From: JBCDJI01 sp964351865
GTDB lineage: Bacteria; Verrucomicrobiota; Verrucomicrobiia; Methylacidiphilales; JBCBYL01
Assembly (NCBI GenBank): GCA_964351865.1
Contig: CAYGPJ010000008.1
Coordinates: 56,833 to 120,832, forward strand
Direction: 5' to 3'
Length of the DNA stretch: 64,000 bases
The first letter of the stretch is position 1; each line of letters begins with the position of its first letter. Both the position numbers and the translations under genes were made by a program. Shown in pieces: positions 26,587 through 35,456 of this stretch. The notes under the pieces are model-generated. The model had not been told where the DNA came from. It was given only the letters and a program-made list of their open reading frames with translations, and ran no database searches.

Positions 26587-26971
26587 GGGAAGAGTGATGG
26601 GCACTTACATAAGAGTTTCCCTGGTAGCTCGTCGGAGTGTGACCATCGCGAGTCTACGACATTCTGTATCGAGTCACCGAAGCGCTGAACAATAGGGGAC
26701 GGAGTAATTTTTTCCTGTCACCCTATTTTAAAACAGCCATACCGCTTGCACGGAAAATATTACTCCGTCCCCTATTGTGGGCCACCTTCATCAATGTTAA
26801 TATAATTCGAAAACGTTTTATGAAAAAAGGGCACTACACTACGGTTTGACTCAGATGGTCGGAGTTCATTCTCAATAGTCCTGTTTTACAGGGTGTATTG
26901 GCCCGGAGGGCAAATGGTGCGCGCAATGTTCCGGCTCACTCAAATGAGTGCCTCCGTCCCGAATTTGCTTT
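26587..26971. other. Intergenic stretch between convergent genes
   Basis: No gene is supported. It holds the long inverted repeat described next and otherwise unremarkable sequence. Confidence 0.6.
26690..26777. repeat. GGGACGGAG inverted repeat, copy 1
   Basis: 24-base arms (26690-26713 and 26754-26777) start CAATAGGGGACGGAGTAAT and match with one mismatch; the loop is 40 bases. The AGGGGACGGAG / CTCCGTCCCCT core recurs at 38392-38444, and GGGACGGAG at 29337-29382. All copies are intergenic, which is REP-like behaviour. Confidence 0.85.
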
Positions 26972-27538
26972 TTACTTCAACTCACGATTGTAGATTTCTT
27001 CCAGATTCTCGTTGTTGATGTTGACGGTGATGTTTTGGTCGAAAGCTTTGACCGAAACCGGAATCAGCCAGTAACCTGCGGCGTAACGACTCTTGTACTG
27101 CCCGTAAATACGGTATTTACCCTCTGGAACGCCGGTAAAGGTGAATTTACCTTGCGCATCACAGGTTGTTTTCTGAACAGCCTGTTGGCTGGCAAAGTAG
27201 CCGATGGCGTTTAAATCCAGATAATAGTACCCTGCATTGAACTTTAAACGGGAAGCGGAATCCAGCCAGCGTTCGTTGCGGATCTTCTTTAGTTCCTCGA
27301 CCGAAGTTTCTGGAATCAGAGCTAATCCCATACCCTTGAGGTATTGGTTGACGCCAATGCGAAGTTCGATGGTAGCTTGCCCGCTGATCTCAGCTCCTAC
27401 CTTGGCAGCTGGTGCAGTTTCAGGCTCGGATGGTTCAGCCGAAGCTTCAGGTTTGGCCATGCAGGAGACGGTGAGCATCGCAAGTGCTAACGGTAAAATG
27501 AAAAGTCGTCTCATCCAAAGTCTGAATGCGTGTTTCAT
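26972..27538 (-). CDS. Putative lipoprotein with carboxypeptidase-regulatory-like beta domain
   Basis: 188 residues from the ATG at 27538; an upstream GTG at 27553 is possible but weaker. The signal peptide (RRLFILPLALAMLTVSC) ends in a lipobox-like LTVSC, so membrane anchoring after Cys modification is likely. A Pro/Glu/Ala linker follows, then a middle part with no recognised family, and near the end a beta-sandwich signature GKFTFTGVPEGKYRIYGQYK typical of SpaA/carboxypeptidase-regulatory-like domains. No enzymatic motif is visible. It converges on rplQ and stands divergent from the aminopeptidase gene. Function unknown. Confidence 0.7.
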   Translation of the reverse strand: MKHAFRLWMRRLFILPLALAMLTVSCMAKPEASAEPSEPETAPAAKVGAEISGQATIELRIGVNQYLKGMGLALIPETSVEELKKIRNERWLDSASRLKFNAGYYYLDLNAIGYFASQQAVQKTTCDAQGKFTFTGVPEGKYRIYGQYKSRYAAGYWLIPVSVKAFDQNITVNINNENLEEIYNRELK

Positions 27539-27600
27539 AATTACATTATGCACCTAGATGGGGTTGTGTCCAATGGACAAATGACTATGATAGTGGTGAT

Positions 27601-28713
27601 ATGGATCCAAGATACAATGATTTAGCAAAGGGGCTCGCTGGATACTCGGTTGAAGTCGAGCCGGGCGAGAAGGTTTTAATTGATGCATTTGATATTCCGG
27701 AAGAGATGGTCATCGCGTTGGTGCGGGCTGTCAGAAAGCGCAAAGGTATTCCTTATGTGCAATTGCAGTCCGCTCGTGTAAATCGGGAAATCCTGCTGAA
27801 TGCGGAATCCGAACGTTGGGATTTTCTGAAGCGGATTGAACTGGCACGAATGAAAGGGATGCAGGGATACATCGCTTTACGCGGGTCACATAATATCTTT
27901 GAATCCAATGATGTGCCGCCATCGAAAATGGCAGAAGCCTTGAAGAAAATGCGCCCGGTGCAGAACTATCGCGTTAATGAAACTAAATGGGTGGTGCTGC
28001 GTTGGCCGACCTCCGCGATGGCGCAGCAGGCGGGAATGAGCTCCGAAGCTTTTGAGGATTTTTATTTCCGAGTTTGTACGCTCGATTACCGCAAGATGGA
28101 GAAAGGATCTAATGCCTTGAAGGAACTGATGGATAAAACGGATCGGGTTCACCTGAAAGGCCCCGGCACCGATCTGAAGTTTTCCATTAAGGGAATTGGA
28201 GGAGCGATCTGCACTGGCAAACGCAATATTCCGGATGGTGAAGTCTTTTCCTGTCCCGTTCGTGACTCGGTCGTTGGGGAACTGCAATACAACGTCCCTA
28301 CGGTGTATCAGGGCGTCAATTTTGAGAATGTAAAACTGACCTTTGAAAAAGGGAAAATTATTAAGGCGACTTCCAATAACAGCAAGCGTCTCAACCAGAT
28401 TCTGGATTCCGACGAAGGTTCGCGTTATATCGGCGAATTCAGCCTTGGATTTAATCCACACATTCAGCAGCCCATGCGGGACATTCTGTTTGACGAAAAA
28501 ATTGCAGGATCGTTCCACTTCACCCCGGGCCAAGCCTACGAAGAGACCGACAATGGCAATCGCTCACAAGTGCATTGGGATATGGTCTGTATCCAACGCA
28601 AAGATTATGGTGGGGGAGAGGTCTGGTTCGACGATCAGTTGATCCGAAAGGACGGCTTATTTCTGCCTAAAAATCTACAAAGTCTGAATCCGAAGCATTT
28701 GCTGAAGAAATAG
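27601..28713 (+). CDS. M29-family aminopeptidase
   Basis: 370 residues, a typical length for M29 (AmpS/AmpT/PepS) zinc or cobalt aminopeptidases, which release N-terminal residues in the cytoplasm. Metal-binding positions expected from the T. thermophilus enzyme can be placed: E214 in NIPDGEVFSCP, E279 in IGEFSLGFN, H306 in GSFHFTPGQ, and H325 with D327 in the HWD motif. There is no signal peptide. It is a single gene; the convergent rpiB ends 16 bases away. Substrate range is not readable from the sequence. Confidence 0.9.
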   Translation: MDPRYNDLAKGLAGYSVEVEPGEKVLIDAFDIPEEMVIALVRAVRKRKGIPYVQLQSARVNREILLNAESERWDFLKRIELARMKGMQGYIALRGSHNIFESNDVPPSKMAEALKKMRPVQNYRVNETKWVVLRWPTSAMAQQAGMSSEAFEDFYFRVCTLDYRKMEKGSNALKELMDKTDRVHLKGPGTDLKFSIKGIGGAICTGKRNIPDGEVFSCPVRDSVVGELQYNVPTVYQGVNFENVKLTFEKGKIIKATSNNSKRLNQILDSDEGSRYIGEFSLGFNPHIQQPMRDILFDEKIAGSFHFTPGQAYEETDNGNRSQVHWDMVCIQRKDYGGGEVWFDDQLIRKDGLFLPKNLQSLNPKHLLKK

Positions 28714-28729
28714 CTTCTTATTAGATCCG

Positions 28730-29170
28730 TTACTTTTCCAGTTCCAGAATCTTGCTCATACGGCGCTGGTGGCGGCCACCGGTGAATTCGGTGGTGAGCC
28801 AGATTTTGATGAAGGATTCTAACTGTTCCGGGCTGAATTCCTGACCGCCAAGGCACAGGACGTTCGAGTCGTGGTGTTCCCGCGTGTCGAGTGCGCTTTG
28901 TTCGTTGTATACCACCGCACCTCGCACGCCAGTTACTTTGTTGGCGAGAATGCACATGCCGATGCCATTGTTACAGATGAGGATGGCGCGATCGACTTCA
29001 CCTTGACCAACGGCCTGGGCCGCTGGCTTGCCGTAGTCGGGATAGTCGTCAGCGGGGTCCATTTCATTCGGGCCGAAATCAATGACCTCATGCCCCAATG
29101 CCTGAATCGACTGTGAAAGCCGAGCTTTGATCTCAAATCCCCCGTGATCAGCTGCAATTCCTATTTTCAT
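28730..29170 (-). CDS. rpiB: Ribose-5-phosphate isomerase B
   Basis: 146 residues, RpiB/LacAB fold. It interconverts ribose 5-phosphate and ribulose 5-phosphate in the pentose phosphate pathway. KIGIAADHGGFEIKARL gives the phosphate-binding start; the active-site Cys66 is in ICNNGIGMCILANK, and His99/His100 lie in REHHDSNVLCLGG. The residues after the cysteine are Asn-Asn rather than the Gly-Thr of E. coli RpiB. The end GGRHQRRM is the family's phosphate-binding tail. Monocistronic on the reverse strand. Confidence 0.92.
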   Translation of the reverse strand: MKIGIAADHGGFEIKARLSQSIQALGHEVIDFGPNEMDPADDYPDYGKPAAQAVGQGEVDRAILICNNGIGMCILANKVTGVRGAVVYNEQSALDTREHHDSNVLCLGGQEFSPEQLESFIKIWLTTEFTGGRHQRRMSKILELEK

Positions 29171-29336
29171 CTTGGCTCTAAAATGCCTGTTCTCTGGTGC
29201 TAGACTAGTAAAATCTGAAAGTTGGCTGCGAATTGTATCGCGGTATTTTTTACTCTGTCGGGCAAAAATTCTTTTGTCTGGGCTGCCGGAATGAGGGCTA
29301 ACGCATTTTTGGCACTACTGCTGCACGAGGACACCT

Positions 29337-29382
29337 TAAAAGGGACGGAGGAGTTCATGCATGAACTCCTCCGTCCCTTTTA
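29337..29382. repeat. Perfect 46-base palindrome of the GGGACGGAG family
   Basis: TAAAAGGGACGGAGGAGTTC with CATG at the centre; every base pairs with its partner over 2 x 23 bases, without a loop. Both sides end in CCCTTTTA when read outward, so it could also end transcripts in either direction, including the nusA-infB-rbfA-reductase message that reaches it from the right. The rest of 29171-29468 shows nothing else. Confidence 0.92.
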
Positions 29383-29468
29383 TTCGACCACCCTATCAGA
29401 CAGATTAAATACAAACCGCTCTATATGAGTCAGCAGATGGTTGGTACCCGCCAGTTCCCGCGTCATGG

Positions 29469-30554
29469 TCAGTATTTAAGCTCTGGCAGGGAGGTCTCCG
29501 CCACATATTTGAGTAAACCGGGATAACGTTTAACGATACTGACGGCGTGGGCACCACGCGCGGGTTTGATGGCCAGCCAGCGGCTCAGGTGATTCTGAAA
29601 AAAGATCTGTCGGTTAAACAGGTTTTTATGACGATGACGCCACATCGGGCCTAGATGGAAGGCGGGTCGCTGTTCGGCTAGATGGCTGATACACAAATTT
29701 GCGGCGTCCCAGGCTGAGTGGAGTGCCATGTAGATGCCTTCCCCGGTAAACGGCTCCACCATTTTGGCGGCGTCACCCAGCAGCAGCACATTTCGATCGC
29801 CGGCAATGTTATCAGAACGACTGATGGGGAAAGTGCTTTTCCAACCTAGCGGCGGCAGTCCATCGAAAAAGCGGTCGGCAATCATTTGTGGGGTGTTGAA
29901 ACTGTTACTGTCCAGCATTAGGCAGAGGTTGGCTTCTTTTTCAGAGTAGCGTACCAACCCGAAGTAGCCTTCTTCGAAAAACTTGATGTGAATCTGGTCA
30001 TCGGCCATTGCGGCTGGAATACTGGTTTGCCAGCCGATGCGGGAACAGGTGCGCCGACCTCGATCCAGTCCGGCGGCACGGGCAATCCAGGAATTTCTGC
30101 CATCGGCACCTACGATTAGAGTTCCTCCGAACGTTCCTTCGCTGGTCACGAGCTCGGTTCGGTTTTCATAACTACGCAGGTTGACGGAGGTCAGGCATTC
30201 AGCTCCGGCCTCAATCGCTTTTAATCGCAGCCACTCGTCCAGCACGAGGCGAGATACGGCACGTTCTTCCCGTTGGCTGGGTGCGTAGGAAACGCCTAGA
30301 GGTTCTTCATATTCGCTACTGACTTTGAAACCTTCAACGCGGTGATGCGGTAATTCCCTGAAAGACTCTTCGAGTCCGGCTGCTTTCCAGATACTCCAGC
30401 ATTTGGCATTCAGGCAGTCGCCGCAGACTTTCTGGCGGGGGAAGTAGGATTTATCCAGCAGCAGCACTTTAAAACCGGCCCGTGCGGTAAGATATGAAAA
30501 TAACGAACCGGCTGGCCCGGCACCCACCACGATCATGTCGTAGCGATCCGGCAT
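29469..30554 (-). CDS. FAD-dependent oxidoreductase of the geranylgeranyl reductase family
   Basis: 361 residues. The dinucleotide-binding start is MIVVGAGPAGSLFSYLTARA; then CGDCLN with two cysteines, the GADGRNS motif and the second FAD motif VLLLGDAAKMVEPFTGEGIY. This is the group of flavoproteins that includes geranylgeranyl reductases, FixC and halogenase-like enzymes. Saturation of a polyprenyl chain is a possible role, and a polyprenyl synthase gene occurs at 38638 but not in the same operon. It starts one base after the rbfA stop, so it is probably the last gene of nusA-infB-rbfA. Substrate unknown. Confidence 0.82.
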   Translation of the reverse strand: MPDRYDMIVVGAGPAGSLFSYLTARAGFKVLLLDKSYFPRQKVCGDCLNAKCWSIWKAAGLEESFRELPHHRVEGFKVSSEYEEPLGVSYAPSQREERAVSRLVLDEWLRLKAIEAGAECLTSVNLRSYENRTELVTSEGTFGGTLIVGADGRNSWIARAAGLDRGRRTCSRIGWQTSIPAAMADDQIHIKFFEEGYFGLVRYSEKEANLCLMLDSNSFNTPQMIADRFFDGLPPLGWKSTFPISRSDNIAGDRNVLLLGDAAKMVEPFTGEGIYMALHSAWDAANLCISHLAEQRPAFHLGPMWRHRHKNLFNRQIFFQNHLSRWLAIKPARGAHAVSIVKRYPGLLKYVAETSLPELKY

Positions 30555-30555
30555 A

Positions 30556-31008
30556 TTAGAGAGGCTCGTGATTCGATTTGGATGGAGAATTGATCTCGGA
30601 GGCGAGATCAGAATCGGTAGAGGAGTCAGAATTCAAGTCGGAGTCGGAATCGGACTTGGACCCAAGTGTCGTCTCTCTGATTTGCTGCAGGATGTTTAAG
30701 ACCCGGTCACCACGTTCGATGGTGGTGTCGTATTCAAAGGTCAGGCGCGGGGTGTATTTCATGCGCACCCGCTGCCCGATGGCGCGGTACCATTGATGCC
30801 CCAGTTCGTTGAGTAGTTTCGAGGTCTCTTCGATGTTGAGCTTGGGTTTCAAACTGCTGTAATAAACAGTGGCCTGTTTGAAATCAGGGGCCAGTGAAAT
30901 ATCAATGAGGGTGATCAGATAGCCCTCCAGACGTTTTTCGCGCGCAATCAGACGGCTGAGCTCCACTTTAAGGAGCTCACATACCCGCTGATTTCGTCGG
31001 CCTGCCAT
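30556..31008 (-). CDS. rbfA: Ribosome-binding factor A with Ser/Asp-rich tail
   Basis: 150 residues. The KH-like RbfA fold is seen in RVCELLKVELSRLIAREKRL, LAPDFKQATVYYSSL and RVRMKYTPRLTFEYDTTIER. It matures 16S rRNA in late 30S assembly. Beyond residue 115 there is a tail of Ser and Asp (SKSDSDSDLNSDSSTDSD) absent from E. coli RbfA. It starts 7 bases after the infB stop. Confidence 0.93.
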   Translation of the reverse strand: MAGRRNQRVCELLKVELSRLIAREKRLEGYLITLIDISLAPDFKQATVYYSSLKPKLNIEETSKLLNELGHQWYRAIGQRVRMKYTPRLTFEYDTTIERGDRVLNILQQIRETTLGSKSDSDSDLNSDSSTDSDLASEINSPSKSNHEPL

Positions 31009-31015
31009 GGTGCCC

Positions 31016-33157
31016 TCAGAGGGTCTGCGCTACTTTTTCCAGTTCGTAGCACTCAATGATATCGCCTTCTTCATATTCATTGAATTTTCCAAGGCGAATA
31101 CCACATTCCATGCCGGCACGCACTTCGTTGACGTCGTCCTGGAAGCGTTTGAGAGTGACCACGCCACCATCGTAGATAGGCTGCTTGCGGCGGACCACAC
31201 GAGCACGAGCTGACTTGGTTACCCGACCTGAATCGACGACGCAACCAGCGACCGGGAATTTGGTCAGTTTGAAGACTTTCTTGACCGAAGCATGTCCAAT
31301 GACATTTTCGCGCTCTTCCGGATCCAGCAGTCCTTCCATGGACTCCTTTACCTGATCCAGCAGTTCGTAAATGATACTGAAGAGCTTGATCTGTACTTCT
31401 TCCTTTTTAGCTGCGCTTGCCGCGTTGTTTTCAGTCTTGGTATTGAAACCCAGCACGACAGCACTGGAGGCCTTGGCCAGCAGCACGTCATTCTCTGAAA
31501 TCGGGCCGACCGAGGTCATGATGAAGTTCAGGTCAATCTTGTCATTGGGGATTTTCTTAAGGGAGTCAACGATCGCTTCCAGTGAACCCTGAACATCCGC
31601 TTTGATAATCAGGTTCAATGTTTTCTTCTGACCATCTGCGATAGAGCTGAATAGACCTTCCAGCGTGACGGGACGATCAGCACCGAGTTTGTCCAGGCGT
31701 TTGGTCTGGGTGCGTTCTTCCGAGAGGGTGCGAGCCTGCTTCTCGTTTTTCATCACGGTCATTTCTTCGCCAGGACTTGGTGCCCCAGAAAAGCCGAGCA
31801 CCTGAACTGGAGTGGAAGGGCCGGCCTCTTTGACCTGCTTGCCTTCATCGTTGATCAGGGCTTTCACTTTGCCCCAGTAAGGGCCGCAAATGAAGGCATC
31901 TCCGCGCCGCAAGGTGCCGTGCTGAACGATCACCGTGGCATTCGGTCCTTTACCGATTTCCACCTGACTCTCGATCACACTGGCGTGTGGAGTGGTGTTG
32001 GGGTCTGCTTTGAGCTCCATCATTTCCGCTTGCAGCAGCATCAACTCCAGCAATTCGGGAACGCCTTGACCGGTGGTCGCGGAGACTTCGCAGACGATGG
32101 TATCGCCGCCCCAATCTTCCGAGGCCAGTTCTTTTTCCTGTAGCTGTGCTTTAACGTTGTCCGGGTTTGCTGATTTGAGATCGATTTTATTGATGGCGAC
32201 CATAATGGTGACGCCCGCAGCTTTGGCATGCTGAATGGCTTCCAGCGTCTGAGGCATCAAGCCATCATCGGCAGCAACGACCAGCACCACGATATCAGTC
32301 ACATTGGCTCCGCGGGCACGCATGGCCGTGAATGCCGCGTGGCCGGGGGTGTCGAGGAAAGTGATTAATTTGCCTTCACGTTCGATCTGGTAAGCACCGA
32401 TGTGCTGGGTAATTCCACCGGCTTCACCAGCGGTGACTTTGGCCTTGCGGATGGCGTCCAACAAGGATGTCTTGCCGTGATCCACGTGTCCCATGAAGGT
32501 AATGACTGGAGGCCGCTCTTTGAGATCGGCATTGTCTTTTTCGGTCTCTTTGGTCGGCTCGGGTGGAGCTGGAGGCTCTTCAATGACTTCCTCCTGTTTA
32601 TGGAACCCCCCGCCTTTTTCGCGTCTTTCGAGTTCAAATTGAAAGCCTTTGGATTCGCAGACCTTGCGGGCGGTCTCTTCATCGATGGTCTGATTCAGCG
32701 TGGCGAAAACGTTCATTTCCATCAGTTCGTGAACCACCTGAAAAGGTTTGAGATTCAACTGAGCCGCCAGTTCTTTGACCACGATTGGCGGCTTCATGAT
32801 GATCATGTTTTCCGGGACGGGCTCAGGTTCAGGTGCGGGTGCGGGCTTGGGAGCCGGCTTTTTAGTCTTAACCACCGCATCCATGATGGATACCGGATCT
32901 TTATCCTCATCTTCCTCCACCTCAGGCTCTGCGACGACTTCGGGCTCAGGTGCGGGCTTAGGTTCAGGTTTAGCTTTAGGCTTTACAATGGCATCCATGA
33001 TCGAAACTGGATCTTTTTCCCGCTCAACTTTCTCGACTTTCTCTGCTTCGTTAATTTCGGCAGGAGCCGGCTTCACTTCCTTCTCAACTTTAGCAGCTGA
33101 GGGAGCTTTCTTTTTAGCGGTTTTTTTTGCGGGGGCCTTAGCTTTTCCTGATGGCAT
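31016..33157 (-). CDS. infB: Translation initiation factor IF-2
   Basis: 713 residues. The N-terminal 130 residues are Lys/Ala- and Pro/Glu-rich, with two near-copies of DPVSIMDAIVK. An IF2_N-like helical module follows (VKELAAQLNLKPFQVVHELM), then the G domain: GHVDHGKTSLLDAI, DTPGHAAFTAM, NKIDL. The C-terminal part ends with the fMet-tRNA-binding beta barrel (VAGCVVDSGRVTKSARARVV). It places initiator tRNA on the 30S subunit. It lies between nusA and rbfA, as in many bacteria; rimP and truB are not nearby. Confidence 0.98.
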   Translation of the reverse strand: MPSGKAKAPAKKTAKKKAPSAAKVEKEVKPAPAEINEAEKVEKVEREKDPVSIMDAIVKPKAKPEPKPAPEPEVVAEPEVEEDEDKDPVSIMDAVVKTKKPAPKPAPAPEPEPVPENMIIMKPPIVVKELAAQLNLKPFQVVHELMEMNVFATLNQTIDEETARKVCESKGFQFELERREKGGGFHKQEEVIEEPPAPPEPTKETEKDNADLKERPPVITFMGHVDHGKTSLLDAIRKAKVTAGEAGGITQHIGAYQIEREGKLITFLDTPGHAAFTAMRARGANVTDIVVLVVAADDGLMPQTLEAIQHAKAAGVTIMVAINKIDLKSANPDNVKAQLQEKELASEDWGGDTIVCEVSATTGQGVPELLELMLLQAEMMELKADPNTTPHASVIESQVEIGKGPNATVIVQHGTLRRGDAFICGPYWGKVKALINDEGKQVKEAGPSTPVQVLGFSGAPSPGEEMTVMKNEKQARTLSEERTQTKRLDKLGADRPVTLEGLFSSIADGQKKTLNLIIKADVQGSLEAIVDSLKKIPNDKIDLNFIMTSVGPISENDVLLAKASSAVVLGFNTKTENNAASAAKKEEVQIKLFSIIYELLDQVKESMEGLLDPEERENVIGHASVKKVFKLTKFPVAGCVVDSGRVTKSARARVVRRKQPIYDGGVVTLKRFQDDVNEVRAGMECGIRLGKFNEYEEGDIIECYELEKVAQTL

Positions 33158-33201
33158 ATAAATTTATTATCGGTTACCTGATCTTAACTGGTTGCTTCTT
33201 T

Positions 33202-34443
33202 TTAGGGGTTTTTAACATTGTCGAGCAGATTGGTCAAAACTGCTTCATCCACATCGGGTAATGCTTCTTTTAAATCTTCGATTGTGGCTTCGACCAGACC
33301 CTCACGGGTGGCGAATCCCACACCGACCAGTTGTTGCGCCAGTTCGGTATCAATCGAAAGTGCGGCAGCGAGCTTGTCGACGGCTTCTTTGATTTTGTCC
33401 TCGAAGCTGGCGACGTGGATTTCTTCCTTCTCGATGTCGATTTCCCAGCCGGTCAGTTTTGAGGTGAGGCGGGCATTCTGGCCGCGACGTCCGATCGCTA
33501 ATGAAAGATTCTCTTCATCGACCAGGATCTTGGCGTATTTCTTCTCTTCATCGATTTCGATACCTTTAGGATGCGCTGGCTTGAGAGCTTCAATGATCAG
33601 TTCTTTGATATTATCGGACCAGCGAAACAAATCGATTTTCTCGTTGTTGAGTTCGCGCACAATATTCTTCACCCGCGATCCACGCAGGCCAACACAGGCG
33701 CCGACCGGATCGATTTTCTGATCATCAGACCAGACTGCGATTTTGGTGCGGTAGCCAGCCTCACGAGCCAGACCTTTCATCACCACGGTGCCGTCGAGCA
33801 GTTCATTTACTTCCAATTCAAAAAGCTTTTTAACGAATTCCGGATGACTGCGGGTCAGCACAATACGGGGACCACGCGGAGTGCTGTCGACGGAAAGGAT
33901 CATGGCGCGGACGCGGTCGCCGGGAGTGTAGTCCTCGGTAGGAACGCGCTCTCTGGATGGCATGTAGCCTTCAAATTTTCCAAGATCAACGACAACATCC
34001 GATCGTTCAAAACGACGCACGGTTCCACTGACGATTTCGCCGACACGATCCTTGTATTCGTCGAAAACCATGGTCTTTTCGATGCTGCGGATATTTTGGT
34101 TGATGGTCTGTTTGAAGACCTGAGCAGCAATTCGACCAAAATCCTTCGGAGTGACTTCTACTTCGACCATGGCACCGAGGCGGGCATTGATGTCGGAGCG
34201 GCGTGCTTTGGTCAAAGAAATTTCCTGATAAGGATCAACCACTTTTTCCACTGCGCGCAGGGTGGCGAATGCTTTGATCTCACCGTTTTTAGGGTTCATC
34301 ACGACTCGCAACTCATTGGCCGGGCCCATGCTTTTACGTGACGCTGAAAGGAGAGCGGATTCAATGGCACTGATCATCGTCTTGCGATCGATACCTTTTT
34401 CCTTCTCCATGTAGTCTAATACTGCCAAAAATTCCTGACTCAT
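33202..34443 (-). CDS. nusA: Transcription elongation/termination factor NusA
   Basis: 413 residues from the ATG at 34443 (MSQEFLAVLDYMEKEKGID). A longer frame reaches 34521 but those codons overlap the leader hairpin, so it is rejected. N-terminal polymerase-binding domain, S1 domain (GEIVSGTVRRFERSDVVVDL), two KH domains (DPVGACVGLRGSRVKNIVRE, LAIGRRGQNARLTSKLTGWE), and one C-terminal helix-hairpin-helix repeat (QQLVGVGFATREGLVEATIE). It controls pausing, termination and antitermination. Its leader carries a clear promoter and a terminator-like hairpin, suggesting feedback on its own transcription. Confidence 0.97.
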   Translation of the reverse strand: MSQEFLAVLDYMEKEKGIDRKTMISAIESALLSASRKSMGPANELRVVMNPKNGEIKAFATLRAVEKVVDPYQEISLTKARRSDINARLGAMVEVEVTPKDFGRIAAQVFKQTINQNIRSIEKTMVFDEYKDRVGEIVSGTVRRFERSDVVVDLGKFEGYMPSRERVPTEDYTPGDRVRAMILSVDSTPRGPRIVLTRSHPEFVKKLFELEVNELLDGTVVMKGLAREAGYRTKIAVWSDDQKIDPVGACVGLRGSRVKNIVRELNNEKIDLFRWSDNIKELIIEALKPAHPKGIEIDEEKKYAKILVDEENLSLAIGRRGQNARLTSKLTGWEIDIEKEEIHVASFEDKIKEAVDKLAAALSIDTELAQQLVGVGFATREGLVEATIEDLKEALPDVDEAVLTNLLDNVKNP

Positions 34444-34475
34444 TACTTTTACCCTAAATATTTTGTTGTTGTTGG

Positions 34476-34516
34476 TAGAAAAAAATGAGTGGAAACCATA
34501 CAGGGGTTTCCACTCA
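34476..34516 (-). terminator. Terminator-like hairpin in the nusA leader (attenuator candidate)
   Basis: A 12-base perfect stem (34505-34516 with 34486-34497, TGAGTGGAAACC / GGTTTCCACTCA) is followed on the reverse strand by a run of seven T. It lies between the promoter at 34550-34577 and the nusA ATG, and no reverse-strand gene precedes it, so it would cut the nusA operon's own leader. Confidence 0.78.
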
Positions 34517-34549
34517 AGCAATTTTCTACGCTTGTTAACCGCGGCTGAA

Positions 34550-34577
34550 ATGTTAATCCAAAGAAGATAGCGGTCAA
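34550..34577 (-). promoter_or_regulatory. Sigma-70-type promoter of nusA-infB-rbfA
   Basis: On the reverse strand, TTGACC (34577-34572), a 16-base spacer and TAACAT (34555-34550). Predicted transcription start is near 34543, giving a leader of about 100 bases. It overlaps the upstream region of lpxI, which runs the other way. Confidence 0.65.
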
Positions 34578-34593
34578 GAGAGGAGTCACAAAA

Positions 34594-35415
34594 ATGTCAG
34601 AAATAATAAAATCACTCGGCCTGATTGCCGGCAAAGGAGCCTATCCGGCGTTGGTGATGACTGAGGCTCGCCGGGCCGGGGTGTCGCATATTGCCATGGC
34701 TGCGTTTGAGGGGGAGACCTCACCAGCAGTGGCTGCGATGGCCGACGAAGTGGTCTGGATGCGGGTAGGCCAGTTGGGCAAACTGATTCGATCGCTCAAG
34801 CAGTTCGGCGTGGCGGATGCCATGATGGCCGGACAAATCACACCGGGCCGCCTGTTTGATCTGCGCCCCGATTGGAAAGCGCTCAAGGTATTACTCAGCC
34901 TGAAACGCCGCAATGCGGAGACGCTGTTCGGTGCGGTAGCGGATTCATTGGAGCATGCCGGCATCCGCTTGCTGCCGGCGACCCAGTATCTGGATGAATA
35001 TGTGGCAGGGGAAGGCCGATTAGCAGGGCCACGGGCAGACCGGCAACTGAAGTGGGATCTGGATACAGCCTGGCCCGTGATTACGCAATTGAGTGCGCTG
35101 GATGTCGGCCAGTGTGTGGTGGTGAAAAAAGGTACGATTTTGGCAGTGGAAGGCTATGACGGCACCAATGCCACCATCCGACGGGGCGGTGAATTGGGAC
35201 GAGGCGGGGCAACCCTCTGTAAAATTTCCAAACCTGATCAGGATTTCCGGTTTGATGTGCCAGTGATCGGAATGGATACGGTCAAGGCTTGTCACGATGC
35301 GGGGATTAAGCGCATCATCCTCGAGAGCGGCAGAGCTTTGATTTTGGATAAAGAAGAGGTGTTCGAGTTTTGTCGTCAACAGGGGATTACGCTCTGGGGC
35401 CACCAAGCCATTTAG
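34594..35415 (+). CDS. lpxI: UDP-2,3-diacylglucosamine pyrophosphatase LpxI
   Basis: 273 residues. LpxI hydrolyses UDP-2,3-diacylglucosamine to lipid X in lipid A synthesis, using a fold unrelated to LpxH. Family features are LGLIAGKGAYPALVMTEARR at the N-terminus, DAMMAGQITPGRLFDLRP, and the C-terminal catalytic-domain block VVVKKGTILAVEGYDGTNAT with GGATLCKISKPDQDFRFDVP. The next two genes on the strand also belong to envelope synthesis (lpxB two genes on). Confidence 0.93.
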   Translation: MSEIIKSLGLIAGKGAYPALVMTEARRAGVSHIAMAAFEGETSPAVAAMADEVVWMRVGQLGKLIRSLKQFGVADAMMAGQITPGRLFDLRPDWKALKVLLSLKRRNAETLFGAVADSLEHAGIRLLPATQYLDEYVAGEGRLAGPRADRQLKWDLDTAWPVITQLSALDVGQCVVVKKGTILAVEGYDGTNATIRRGGELGRGGATLCKISKPDQDFRFDVPVIGMDTVKACHDAGIKRIILESGRALILDKEEVFEFCRQQGITLWGHQAI

Positions 35416-35456
35416 GATTTATGATTTTCGATTTAGGATGGATTTCCTTTGGGAAA

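Noticed and set aside
32402..33161. Two overlapping + strand open frames opposite the infB N-terminus
   Set aside because: They arise from the Pro/Glu/Lys-rich codons of IF-2; repeats of Ser/Gly or Phe/Arg are shadow patterns.
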